64,000 nt of DNA from Bog-756 sp963812525 (lineage in GTDB: Bacteria > Actinomycetota > Acidimicrobiia > Acidimicrobiales > RAAP-2), in assembly GCA_963812525.1 (NCBI GenBank), contig CAWEVL010000011.1, positions 1,286,526-1,350,525 of the forward strand, written 5' to 3'. The notes beneath the pieces are model-generated. The model saw only the letters and a program-made list of their open reading frames with translations, was not told the DNA's origin and did no database searches. The position numbers were made by a program, and so were the translations under genes. Positions 17,608-27,020 of this stretch are shown here, piece by piece. Numbering within the stretch: position 1 is the first letter of the stretch; each line of letters begins with the position of its first letter.

Positions 17608-19107
17608 CTATTGGCTCAGGTGATGGTCAGGGGAGACAGCCGCCCCCATGAGAGCCAGAACGGCCGGACCTCCGGTGGCCAAATCCGAGGTGATCAGTCC
17701 ATTGGCGTCAATGGAAACAGCAATCGGCGTACCGTTTGCCCCAAATTGCGGGCCTACCGAGAAGGATTCATCGAGCAGAACCGTTGATGTGAACCCCAAA
17801 CGATTGTTGGCCTCGAGCGATCCCGTGGTGATGATAACCACTTCGACATCGTCATCGACTCGCTGCTTTTCCCATTCCCGGAACTGTGGCAGAAGCTGGA
17901 TGCAGTAACCACAATCTGGATTCCAAAACACGAGAACTGTTTCTCGACTGACCTTGAGGTTGATCTGCCGACCTTGAAGATCGGGGAGCTCGACAGCTGG
18001 GGCAACATCACCGATCGACACTGGCACGGTCGCCAGCGTGGCATGCGAACCGTTGCCATTGTTGCCACTTCCGTTGCCATGACCGTTGGCTTGGGCGACC
18101 ATCTCGATGGGAACCCGCTGGAACCCGCCCTGCGTTGCAACAAGTCTTCGGATGGCGTCAGAGCCCCTTGCTGCCGAGCTTGCCATGGTCCCGTCCGCCG
18201 CCACGGCGATTGCACTAGGTGTCCCTTGGATCCCATAGGCGGAGGCCACCTCGTCGTCCCGCTGTAGCAACACATTCTCAATTCCGGTAGTTGCGAACTT
18301 GTCGAGATTCCCCCGTGCACTCCCGCGACTGATCACCGCCAGCGTGAACGCCCGGTTCGACTGTTGCCAGCTTGTGATCTCAGGAATGAGCGCGCCGCAG
18401 GGTCCGCAGTGTGGATCGGTAAATAGGAGGATGACCGGAAGGTTCCTGGCCCGCAGCGCGGCGAGCGTCATGGTCTCGCCGAACAGGCCCGGCAGGTGGA
18501 AGTCGGGGGCCGCCATGAGCACTGGCTCGACGGCGCCGGCCGATGCTTGGAACGCCGCTTCAAGGTTGTCCAGTCGAAGCAGGAGCTCCCCGTACTTCAC
18601 GAGCAGCTTCCACCCCACGAGAACAAGGACCACCACGAAGGCGACCCCTACCACTACTCCGGCCCGGACGTGCTCACTGTGGCCGTCCCACCAGGCGCCC
18701 ACGCTGAGACCGCCTCCGCCGGCAATGACAATCCCAGCCAACGCCGCGAGCACTGCATTGCGAACAACGACGCTCGGGCCAATAGGTGTACTGTGAATTT
18801 GCCCGAAGCAGTGACAATCGGGAGTGCGTCCCCGGGCCAGGCTCGCAACTACGGCAACGGTGAAGATACTCAGGAGCAGTAATGCAGCCGCGGCGCCAAT
18901 GATCGCGCTCGTCGCCGGAACCAGAAGTGCGCACGTCGCCAACTCGGCAGACACCAGCCCGCCTGCGACCGGCAGCGAGAGACCCTCGGGGATCCCAAAA
19001 TTGCCCACCGCCTCGCCGGTTCCACGAAGGTCGAGTATCTTGCCGATCGCGCTCAGGGCGAAGACAGCAGCGAGCACAAGTCGCGCCACCAAAGCTAGGC
19101 CGGTCAC
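17608..19107 (-). CDS. MauE-type membrane protein fused to two thioredoxin-like domains
   Basis: 499 residues. Residues 1-175 are a polytopic MauE/DoxX-like domain with the conserved Cys pair CHCFG (98-100). After a short linker, a first thioredoxin-fold domain (about 198-325) has CGPC at 234-237 and the cis-Pro loop GTPSA; a Gly/Asn-rich linker (340-355) leads to a second (about 365-495) with CGYC at 399-402 and GTPIA. In methylamine utilisation, MauE and MauD are needed for disulfide formation in the exported small subunit; here both functions seem fused. It lies 82 bases downstream of the Tat-exported Cys-repeat gene on the same strand, which suggests that protein is its client. Confidence 0.85.
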   Translation of the reverse strand: MTGLALVARLVLAAVFALSAIGKILDLRGTGEAVGNFGIPEGLSLPVAGGLVSAELATCALLVPATSAIIGAAAALLLLSIFTVAVVASLARGRTPDCHCFGQIHSTPIGPSVVVRNAVLAALAGIVIAGGGGLSVGAWWDGHSEHVRAGVVVGVAFVVVLVLVGWKLLVKYGELLLRLDNLEAAFQASAGAVEPVLMAAPDFHLPGLFGETMTLAALRARNLPVILLFTDPHCGPCGALIPEITSWQQSNRAFTLAVISRGSARGNLDKFATTGIENVLLQRDDEVASAYGIQGTPSAIAVAADGTMASSAARGSDAIRRLVATQGGFQRVPIEMVAQANGHGNGSGNNGNGSHATLATVPVSIGDVAPAVELPDLQGRQINLKVSRETVLVFWNPDCGYCIQLLPQFREWEKQRVDDDVEVVIITTGSLEANNRLGFTSTVLLDESFSVGPQFGANGTPIAVSIDANGLITSDLATGGPAVLALMGAAVSPDHHLSQ

Positions 19108-19189
19108 GTCTCAGGTCGGATCAGTGAGGTGCGGCGAACGGTTCGGCGCGTTCGGAATCGACTCTTTCGACGCCGACGCTCCCGCTTGT

Positions 19190-19864
19190 TCAGGCGCATA
19201 TCCCGGAATGGCAGGCCTGTCCGCCTGCACATGCGCGATCGCAGCTTCCGCAGTTGGCCGGATCGAAACTCAGGTTTGTGCAGTAGCCACCACAATCGAC
19301 TTGGCCGCTGGGACAAATCTGTTGACAGGCTCCGTTGACACACGTCGTCCCTGCCGGGCAGGAATTACCGCACGTTCCACAGTTGTTGGGGTCCAACAAG
19401 ATCAGTGTGCATGTGCCACCACATTCGACTTGGCCGCTGGGACAGGTCGGGATGCAGGCTCCGTCCTGGCAGACGTGGCAGGACGGACACGCATTGTCGC
19501 ATTGGCCACAATTGGATTCGTCGGTGCTCAGGTTGACACACTCGTTGCCACAGGTGACTGTGTCTGCCGAGCAGTACTGACATTTGCCGTGGGTGCAGAT
19601 CAGACCATCGGGACAAACTGTTCCGCAGTGGCCGCAGTTGAGCGGATCATTTTCTACGCCAAGGCAAACACCGTTGCACAGTTTCTCTCCAGTTGGACAC
19701 CTGACTCTGGCCCCAGCCACCGCTCCCGGCGCAGCGATTGCGACAACGGCCCCTCCTCCAGCGGCAGCGAACGAACGCAAGAACGTGCGGCGACTGGTCC
19801 CAGACTTTCTTCCGCGGCTAGGAAGCGCGGCCGATCGTGCCATTGCGTCAAACCGTCCGCCCAT
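19190..19864 (-). CDS. Tat-exported cysteine-repeat protein (33 Cys)
   Basis: About 224 residues from ATG 19864, chosen because GGAGGAAG lies just upstream. The N-terminus has a twin-arginine motif (SRRTFLR) and a weakly hydrophobic Ala/Gly core ending AVAGA, a Tat signal. The mature part is four tandem units of about 40 residues of the form C-P-x-G...C-x-G-x-C...D-P-x-N-C-G-x-C...C-x-x-G...C...G-x-C. Three units have 8 Cys and one has 9, similar to Stig1-type Cys repeats. Disulfide-dense proteins are unusual Tat clients. The downstream MauE-thioredoxin fusion is the likely oxidative-folding partner. Role unknown; a surface-exposed structural or redox protein is possible. Confidence 0.85.
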   Translation of the reverse strand: MGGRFDAMARSAALPSRGRKSGTSRRTFLRSFAAAGGGAVVAIAAPGAVAGARVRCPTGEKLCNGVCLGVENDPLNCGHCGTVCPDGLICTHGKCQYCSADTVTCGNECVNLSTDESNCGQCDNACPSCHVCQDGACIPTCPSGQVECGGTCTLILLDPNNCGTCGNSCPAGTTCVNGACQQICPSGQVDCGGYCTNLSFDPANCGSCDRACAGGQACHSGICA

Positions 19865-20415
19865 TACTTCCTCCGCTCCGCCGTTTATTGAGACCCTACG
19901 ACATCTCTCAGATACCGGCAACCGGTCTTGATGCGAGACCCATGGCCGCCAACGGTTCGCTACCACATCCTTCACGACTGGGACTCTCTGCTGCATCGGT
20001 ACTGATTATCCGACGACGGAGAGTGACGGCGTGTTCCCTTCGTCTCCCGTGAGCTGTGTCCCAAACAATGGAGGTTCGGTCCGTTTACCAGGGGTGTTCT
20101 CGCTGATCGTAGGGCGCCAAAACCCCAATTGAGCCTCTGGACTGGCACTTCTCCTTGCGGCTCGGATTCCGCCCCCCTCGGCCGGCGTCACCCGTCACGA
20201 CGTGCTGGGCAGCCTCACCACGAGTACCACCGGTGGCGGTGTAGCCCAGATCGCCGGAGGACTGACACGCCTGCGGCATCGCGCGCGGATGCTTCAAGAT
20301 CCAATCTGGACCGATAGCTCCGACAATCATGGGGAGACCGTTGTCTCACTTGCGAAGCTTCAGCTACCGTTGCATTCACGATCGACGTTGGATCGAAGTC
20401 GGCGGAAGGGGCACG
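19865..20415. other. Intergenic region, no gene seen
   Basis: This stretch should contain the minus-strand promoter of the Tat/Cys-repeat gene. No convincing coding frame or strong repeat was found; short frames on both strands have no family resemblance. Confidence 0.4.
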
Positions 20416-20802
20416 ATGCCGGACATCGTTGGGGCAGTGGTCGCAGTTGGGTTCCTCGTTTTGTGGATTTACTGCATCTACGACGTCATAACCACCGACG
20501 ACGCCATTATCCAGCACTTGCCAAAGTTGGTGTGGATCCTCATTGTGGTCCTGTTGTCGGACCTCGGTTCGCTGTTGTGGCTAGGGTTAGGGCGACCACG
20601 GGTGTGGGCCCGTCGAGCCAATGACCCAACCTATCGAGCGGGCCAGCACGGGAGACTGAACTCCGGGGGATCCGACGGGCAACTGCCTGGGCCGAACCCA
20701 ATTGTTCAGTACCGTGAGGAGCAGGCTCGATTGCGCCTGCGAGAGGAGCAGCTCAATCGACGTGAGGAGGAGCTGCGGCGGCGCGAGCAAGGAGAGGGCT
20801 AG
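20416..20802 (+). CDS. Small membrane protein with PLDc_N-type segment
   Basis: 128 residues from ATG 20416, behind GGAAGGGG. Two membrane helices (IVGAVVAVGFLVLWIYCIYDVI and LVWILIVVLLSDLGSLLWLGLG) with a DVITTDDA motif and Pro/Arg after the second helix fit the phospholipase-D-nuclease N-terminal (PLDc_N) family of short membrane proteins. The C-terminal 40 residues form a strongly charged coiled coil (REEQARLRLREEQLNRREEELRRREQ), a common tail in actinobacterial members. An upstream TTG or ATG in the same frame would add a non-homologous stretch. Role unknown. Confidence 0.75.
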   Translation: MPDIVGAVVAVGFLVLWIYCIYDVITTDDAIIQHLPKLVWILIVVLLSDLGSLLWLGLGRPRVWARRANDPTYRAGQHGRLNSGGSDGQLPGPNPIVQYREEQARLRLREEQLNRREEELRRREQGEG

Positions 20803-21111
20803 TTAACCGGAACGAACGAGGAACCAGCCTGACCGGTTGATCGCTGGCCATTCCCAAGCGCGCCCCTATCCACCGGCTCGGGGACGGCAACACTCAGTGA
20901 CCGCTGGGGGTCTCGGATGGACTCAGGACCCGGAGGCAAGGGGTGGTCTCCGAGGTGGCCTGTACCGGGCGGAGGCATGAGTGGCTTCGAATTGGGCCCC
21001 GGGCGCTAGAGGGTAGTGATCGGGCTGCAACGGGCAGGGTATGCACTTTGGGACCGAATCAAACCCATGGTGAGCTTGGCCATAGGCAGAAAGGCCTATG
21101 GCGATCCACGT
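20803..21111. other. Intergenic region, nothing recognised
   Basis: No coding frame with family resemblance. A short near-palindrome with GGCCATAGGC...GCCTATGGC at about 21079-21102 could be a terminator for either flanking gene. Confidence 0.35.
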
Positions 21112-24100
21112 TCAAGCGGCCGGCTTGAACAGGGTCACACCGGCCGCCCAGTACATGGCAGTCGGGAAGGATCCTCCAAAGGCGGTCGAGCCCGGCGAGC
21201 CGAGGACCTGGTAGCCGGCCACGACGGAGGTGATCGAGCCCGTCGTGGTCTGCTGGGGCTGGGTCGTATAGCCCGGGGCGGTGACGGTGATGGTCTCACC
21301 GTTGCCGTGCCCGGCCACGAACCCCACCGCCAGGTCGTTGGCCGTGGTCGAGGCTGTTGATCCCGAGGCTGCCGCCAGCCCGGTGGCCGAGGCGCCGGTG
21401 GCCGTGTCCACCGGGCTGGTCGTGGCCACTCCGGAAAACTCCTGGACCACGAAGCTCATCGACGCCGCCGAGGCGGTGTGGGCGGTGACCGTGGTGGTCG
21501 CCAGGGCGTCTGCTGAGTACCAGACCTCACCGTTCGAGTTGTGGCCCGACGAGTTGTAGCTGGCCACCCGAGTCCAGGTGTTTCCAGCCGTGTCGGTCAC
21601 CGAGGTGATGTGGTTGGTCGCACCGTTGTACACGCTGGCCGACAGCACCAGCAGGTCCCCGCGGGTCGTGGGGGTCGGGAACGAGCCGTTCAGTGACGTG
21701 GCCGCGGCCGTCTCGGTGGCGCCGGCGTACTGGACGAACGCCGGCATCGTGCCTGACGCCGCCTGGACGGTCAGACTGAACGACGTGGTGTGGCTGGCCG
21801 ATGCCCCGGTGCCGGTCACCATGATCGGGTAGGTGCCACCCGGGGTCGTCGTCGAGGTTGTGACGGTCATGGTCGACGACCCGGTCCCCGCCGTCAGTGT
21901 CTGCGGTGCGAAAGAGACCAGGGTGCCGGACGGGGCGCCGCTGGCGGACAGGGCCACCGACTGGGCCACGCCGCTGGTCACCGCGGTCGAGATGGTCGAC
22001 GTGGTGGCCGAGCCGGCCGTGGCCGAGCCCGACGTGGGTGAGGCGCTGATGGAGAAGTCATTGGTCACCACGGGGTTGACCGTCAAGCTGAACGAGGTGG
22101 TGTGGGTGGCCGAGGCCCCCGTCCCGGTCACGGTGATCGAGGTGGTCCCGGTCGGCGTGGACCCGGAGGTCGACACGGTCATGGTCGAGCTGCCACCGGC
22201 CGACACCGTTGTCGGGCTGAAGGACACAGTGGTCCCCGCCGGGGCGCCGCTGGCGCTCAGGGCCACCGACTGGGCCACGCCGCTGGTCACCGCGGTCGAG
22301 ATGGTCGACGTGGTGGCCGAGCCGGCCGTGGCCGAGCCGACGTGGGTGAGGCGCTGATGGAGAAGTCATTGGTCACCACGGGGTTGACCGTCAAGCTGAA
22401 CGAAGTGGTGTGGGTGGCCGAGGCCCCCGTCCCGGTCACAGTGATCGAGGTGGTCCCGGTCGGCGTGGACCCGGAGGTCGACACGGTCATGGTCGAGCTG
22501 CCACCGGCCGACACCGTTGTCGGGTTGAATGACACAATGGTCCCCGCCGGGGCGCCGCTGGCGCTCAGGGCCACCGACTGGGCCACGCCGCTGGTCACCG
22601 CGGTCGAGATGGTCGACGTGGTGGCGGAGCCGGCCGTGGCCGAGCCCGACGTGGGCGAGGTGCTGATGGAGAAGTCATTGGGCGGCGGGGGGGAACCGGA
22701 GGCCGCCTTGAACAGGGCCAGTCCGGCTGTCCAGTACATGGCCTTGGCGAAGCTGCCGGTGAAGGACTGGGACGCCAGGGAGCTGAGCGCCCGGGTGCCG
22801 ACCACCACCGAGGTGCTGGTGCCCGAGTTCTGCTGGGTCTGGGCGGTGAAGCCCGGCGCCGTGACGGTGATGGGCTGGATGCTGGCGTGGCCGGCCACGA
22901 ATCCGACGGCGAGGTCACCGGCGGCCGTGGGCGTGACCGCGCCGGTACTGGCCGTCGTGCCGGTGTTCGATACAGCCGACGAACCGTCCACCGGGCTGGC
23001 AGTAGCGACTCCCGAGAACTCCTGGGCCGAGATGGCGATGGAGGCGGCCGATGCCGTGTGCACGGTCACCGAAGTGGTCGAGTGGGCCCCGGCCGAGTAC
23101 CACAGGGCACCGTCCGAGTTGTGACCCGATGTGTAGGTGTCGAGCAGCTTGGTCCAGGTGTTGCCGGCCGAGTCGGTCACCGAGGTGATGTGGTTGGAGG
23201 CACCGACGTACTCACTGGCCGACACCACCAGCAGGTCGCCCGAGGTGGTGGCGCTGGTGAAGTTGGCGGTGAGGGTGGTGGCCGTCCCCGACTCGTTGGC
23301 CCCGGTGGACTGGACCAGCTGGGGTTGGGAGCCCGACGGCGTGGTCACCGACACCGGGGTGCTGGCCGGCGACACGTTGCCCGCCCCGTCCACGGCCTCG
23401 ACGGTGTACTGGTAGGTCGTCCCCGGTGTCACCGTGCCGTCGGTGAAGGTGGTGCCGATCCCGGTGGTGGAGCCGATGGTCGTCCCGTTCCGGAAGAGGT
23501 CGTAGCCGGTCACCCCGTCACCCACGGCATTGGGTGCCCAGGAGAGTGGGACCGAGGCGGTGGTGGCGCCGGAGTCCGCCAGCCCGGTGGGGGCGGCCGG
23601 GGCCGTCGTGTCGGCCGGGAATGGATTGATGGTGGTGGAGTCGAGGGGGAGGTCGGTGTCGGCTCGGACGGCCTGTTCCTGGATGGAGGTGGGTGACACG
23701 GTGATCTTGGCGAACTCGTAGAAGTCGGACTCTCGGAACGCACTCCAGGTCGGTTCGGGGTAGGTGCTGTCGTTGAACTTGTCGAACCCGGATCCCCCGG
23801 CGCCCGAGACGATGTAGGTGATCCCGTTGGTGTTGTCCTCCACCCCGTTCAGTAGCGGGAAGGAGCGCTCGTAGTTGTGGCTGTTACCCGACAGCACCAG
23901 GTTGACCCGGTACCCCTGGAACAGCGGGATGAGGGCCTGGGCGAACTGCGAGCTGGAGTTGGCCGATGTCGAACTGTAGGGCGGGCGCTGGATGGCGATG
24001 ATCCGCCACTTCTCGCCCTGGTTGGCGGCCAGGTCGGACTGGATCCACTGGTACTGCGCCGAGCCCGGGCCCATGGGCTGCTCGCTGTCGATGACGGTGA

Positions 24101-25400
24101 TGTGGGCGTCGCCCCAGTTGTAGCTGTACCACTCGTGGTTGGTCCCCAGCATGGGGAAGTTCACCCAGAACTGGCCGTTGGAGTAGTAGTCCTTGTTGCC
24201 GTTGGCCGGGAAGAACGCCTGGGTGTTCACGTCGGGACCCAACTCCTTGTAGAAGTGGGTGTCGAAGTCCGAGTAGGTGGTGGTGAAGTTGGGGTCGGGC
24301 AGCCCGGCGGAGGGGTAGATGTTGTCCCCCAGGGTCTGGATGAACTTGGTGCCGGCCGTGCCGATGTTGGCGGCGTTCTGGACCTCACCGGGCCCACCAC
24401 CGCCGTAGTCGCCCATGGCGGCGAAGCTGAAGGTCGTGCCGGGTGCCGCCGCGGTGGTCACCGATCCGGTGGCGGTGGCCGACTGGCTGGTATTGGGGTC
24501 GGTGCCCGACACCGAGTACGGGGTGGTGGTAGCCGCCGCCAGGCCGGACACCGGCACCTGGTGGTGCTGGACGTCACCGGCCCCGTCGGGGAGGGTCTGG
24601 CCGCCGATGCTGAGCACCCCGTTGGTCGGGATGTTGGTCCACCACGAGATGACTGCGGTGGTGGCGGTCACGTTGGAGACGACGGGGCCCCGGGCGATCA
24701 GCACGACGCCGGTGGCGGTGGTGGTGCCCGTCTTGGGGCCGGTCAACGCGGAGTGGACGCCATTCGAGCTGACCGCGTCCACGGTGTAGCTGTAGGTCGT
24801 CGACGGGGCCAGGCCGTTGTCGGAGTAGCGCGGGGCGTTGGGCACGTCGACCGTCGCCACCTGGACGCCGGCCCGGAAGACCTCGTAATAGGCGACGTTG
24901 GTGGAGGTCGAGGCGCCCCACACCACGTCCAGCCGGGTGGACGAGAACGCCTTGATCGTGAGGCTGGCGCTGGAGGGAGCCACCGGTACGGTGGCATCGG
25001 TGCTGGTGGCGGTGGTCACCGTGACCGTCCGCATGGTGGATTCGTTGTTGGCCACATCGATGGCCGTCACGCCGAAGGTGTAGTGAGCGTTGCTGCGGAG
25101 GGATACCGCGGTGTAGGTGGTGATGGCGTCGGTGGTGGCGATCAGTTCCTGCGGACCGCCGGACAGGGTCCGGTACACCCGGTAGCCCTCGATGCCCAGG
25201 GGATCGGTCGACTTGACCCAGGTCAGGGTGGCCGAGGTGGCGGTCACCGCCGAGACCGTGATGGTCCCGGGCTCGGTCGGGGGCGTGCCCGACGCCACGG
25301 CGCCCGGCTGGTGCGCCGCCACCACGGCGGTGAAGGCAACCACGACGACAGCCATGACGCCGATGAATTTCCGCACGATGAACCCCTGTCTCTTATGCAT
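21112..25400 (-). pseudogene. Giant secreted metallophosphatase with FN3 and Ig-like repeats, one frameshift
   Basis: Read from ATG 25400, the protein has a signal peptide ending near AVASG, two FN3 domains, a third FN3-like purple-acid-phosphatase N-domain, and a calcineurin-like phosphoesterase core (MGDYGGGGPG, TLGDNIYPS, NGNKDYYS, SGNSHNYERSF supply the metal ligands). A further FN3, a roughly 190-residue beta domain, three Ig-like repeats of 103 residues and a second copy of the 190-residue domain follow. The frame breaks at 22337-22338, where one repeat copy reads GAGCCGACG and the others GAGCCCGACG. With that C restored the protein is about 1,430 residues. It is probably a surface or secreted phosphatase; it is either a true mutant or a base-call error. 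Confidence 0.85.
21743..22669 (-). repeat. Tandem 309-bp repeats encoding Ig-like domains
   Basis: The motif starting GAGAAGTCATTGG occurs at 22052, 22360 and 22669, giving spacings of 308 and 309 bases (103 codons; the missing base lies in the 308 unit). The two right-hand units are nearly identical in DNA; the left-hand unit (to about 21743) is diverged. Confidence 0.9.
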
Positions 25401-25673
25401 CCCGCCGCCAGGGGAAACCCTGCTCCGTGTCACGGTAGGGGACGAGGGGGTCGGAGGGCAACCTGGTCGGTGCGGCTGCGCCCCTCCGTTGGTGGGCGGC
25501 CACGGAGGGGGAGACTCGGTCCCCCACCAGAAGTGACCGAGGCGATCTCTCTATGAGGTGGCGCCACTGAGAGTAGCGGATCTCGCTTTGAGTGGTCGGT
25601 ACCCGACGGCGCGTGAACGCGCTTCCACCGTTCCCCAATGTACAGAGGAGATCAATCAATTGAGTCCGTGAAT

Positions 25674-26144
25674 CTACTCCGCCGCTGGGAGACGAGCGGA
25701 CGGCATGCGAGACGAGGCGTTGAGATCCTCAAGGGCCTGCCGCAATTCCGAGAAGCGCCGAGCTCCAAGGGTGGCGGCCATCAGTTGTTCTGCGATTCGG
25801 GCTCCCTCGTGGGTGACCTCTTGCAGTTGACGACCTTTCGGCGTGAGTTCAACGATCCGGGCCCGGCCGTCGTTGAGATCCGGCTCTCGGGTGAGGTAGC
25901 CATGGTGTTCGAGGTGACCCAGCAGATCGTTGACTGATTGCCTCGTGATCTGAAGTCGGTTGGCGAGCTCAGAGGGGCGCTGCTGGTCCAGGCCGGGATA
26001 GCCGAACAGCCCCACATGCGCTGGATGCACGTCGTCGTATCCGGCCGCCACTACGCCGTCGTAGATCTGTCTCCACACCGATTGCCAAGTCACTCGAAGC
26101 ATCGCGCCCAGGTGAGGACCTTCACGCGTCGATTCGCTTGACAT
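25674..26144 (-). CDS. MarR-family transcriptional regulator
   Basis: 156 residues from ATG 26144. The winged-helix core is clear: RPSELANRLQITRQSVNDLLGHLEHHGYLTREPDLNDGRARIVELTPKGRQL, with the DxDGR wing. The N-terminal part (LGAMLRVTWQSVWRQIYDGVVAAGYDDVHPAHVGLFGYPG) fits the MarR dimerisation helices. It is divergent from a cupin gene starting at 26251, and the shared gap contains repeated ACGATAA motifs, so it probably regulates itself and the cupin. A longer reading to 26570 runs antisense through the cupin gene and is not used. Confidence 0.88.
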   Translation of the reverse strand: MSSESTREGPHLGAMLRVTWQSVWRQIYDGVVAAGYDDVHPAHVGLFGYPGLDQQRPSELANRLQITRQSVNDLLGHLEHHGYLTREPDLNDGRARIVELTPKGRQLQEVTHEGARIAEQLMAATLGARRFSELRQALEDLNASSRMPSARLPAAE

Positions 26145-26190
26145 GATTGTAAGGATACCATACGATAAACGATAAGTTAACCTGACCATC
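26145..26190. promoter_or_regulatory. Divergent operator region between marR-type gene and cupin
   Basis: An AT-rich island contains the direct repeat ACGATAA-ACGATAA (26162-26175) followed by the palindrome GTTAAC (26176-26181). Its position between a MarR gene and a divergent enzyme gene suggests a MarR-binding site. This is inferred, not demonstrated. Confidence 0.45.
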
Positions 26191-26250
26191 TTGAGCCGAG
26201 CGGGGCTTTCAGCCCTCTCCCCCGGGTCACCCATCACAAGGAGCATTCCA

Positions 26251-26763
26251 ATGAGTGCAGCAATGGTCGACAGTCCCCACAACGAGCAGGCCCAGGCATG
26301 GTGGTTTCTCGACGTTCTGGTCGTCGAACATCGCTGCGCCCCCGCTATGGACACGATCGTGCTCGAAATGACCCTGCCAGTGGGGTCCTCTGCGCCACTG
26401 CACGTCCACGACACTCTCGACGACACCTGGTACATCCTCGAGGGCGAGATGATCGTGACCTGCGGAGAAGACACCCTTGCTGTCGGCGCCGGCCATTGGG
26501 TGTCGATGCCGCGGGGTGTGCCGCACACATTCCGGGTCGTGGGAGACAAGAGCGCACGCATCCTGCTCATTCACGACAACGCCAGCTTCCGAGATCTGAT
26601 CCGGGATCTGGGTGTACCTGCCGAGGCTCATGTCCTTCCCACCCAGCCAGCCTTCCCGCCGATGGACGAACTCGTGCGAGTCGCGACTGCCCACGATCTC
26701 ACGCCGGTCGGACCTCCGATGAGCGCCGAAGACGCCAACGCGGCATTCGCGGCCGCTCACTGA
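26251..26763 (+). CDS. Cupin-domain protein
   Basis: 170 residues from ATG 26251, with AAGGAG 8-13 bases upstream. The cupin motif 1 is PLHVHDTLDDTWYILEGEMIV (two His, then Glu) and motif 2 is GVPHTFRVVG, giving the metal-binding residues. It is a single beta-barrel with a C-terminal helical extension (FRDLIRDLGVPAEAHVLPT...PMDELVRVATAHDLTPVGPP). Members are often dioxygenases or isomerases, or quercetinase-like, but many are uncharacterised. The divergent MarR gene makes a response to a small aromatic or drug-like compound plausible. Confidence 0.82.
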   Translation: MSAAMVDSPHNEQAQAWWFLDVLVVEHRCAPAMDTIVLEMTLPVGSSAPLHVHDTLDDTWYILEGEMIVTCGEDTLAVGAGHWVSMPRGVPHTFRVVGDKSARILLIHDNASFRDLIRDLGVPAEAHVLPTQPAFPPMDELVRVATAHDLTPVGPPMSAEDANAAFAAAH

Positions 26764-26879
26764 ACGAACGGCGCCGGCCGGTCGACTCCCGATCGCTACT
26801 AGTACAAGACTCTGCCTAACGTCGGGTTTCGGGTGATCCGCGAGGGCTCATTCGGACAGTGCCGCAAGCTGGAGGGCCG

Positions 26880-27020
26880 ATGGGTAATCCGAAGCTCAGG
26901 GTGACGACCGTCAACCACGTGGTGCTACACGTCGCCAACCTCGATCGTTCGCGGACGTGCTACATGGAGATTCATGGCTTCGAGCAACGCAGCAGCAAGA
27001 ATCTTGCGAGGGACTATGAG
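26880..27020 (+). pseudogene. Truncated VOC/glyoxalase-family gene
   Basis: From ATG 26880 the frame reads the start of a vicinal-oxygen-chelate domain: LRVTTVNHVVLHVANLDRSRTCYMEIHGFE, with the first metal-binding His. After about 45 residues the homology stops and the sequence runs antisense into the TetR gene that begins its 3' end at 27014. Only the first beta-alpha-beta module remains, so the gene is a remnant. Confidence 0.6.

Noticed and set aside
19865..20330. Several short frames suggesting extra genes upstream of the Cys-repeat protein
   Set aside because: None has a start context or family resemblance, and they overlap each other on both strands.
23877..25556. A 559-codon open frame on the plus strand
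   Set aside because: It is Gly/Val/Arg-rich antisense of the metallophosphatase gene, has no domain pattern and reflects codon bias on the opposite strand.
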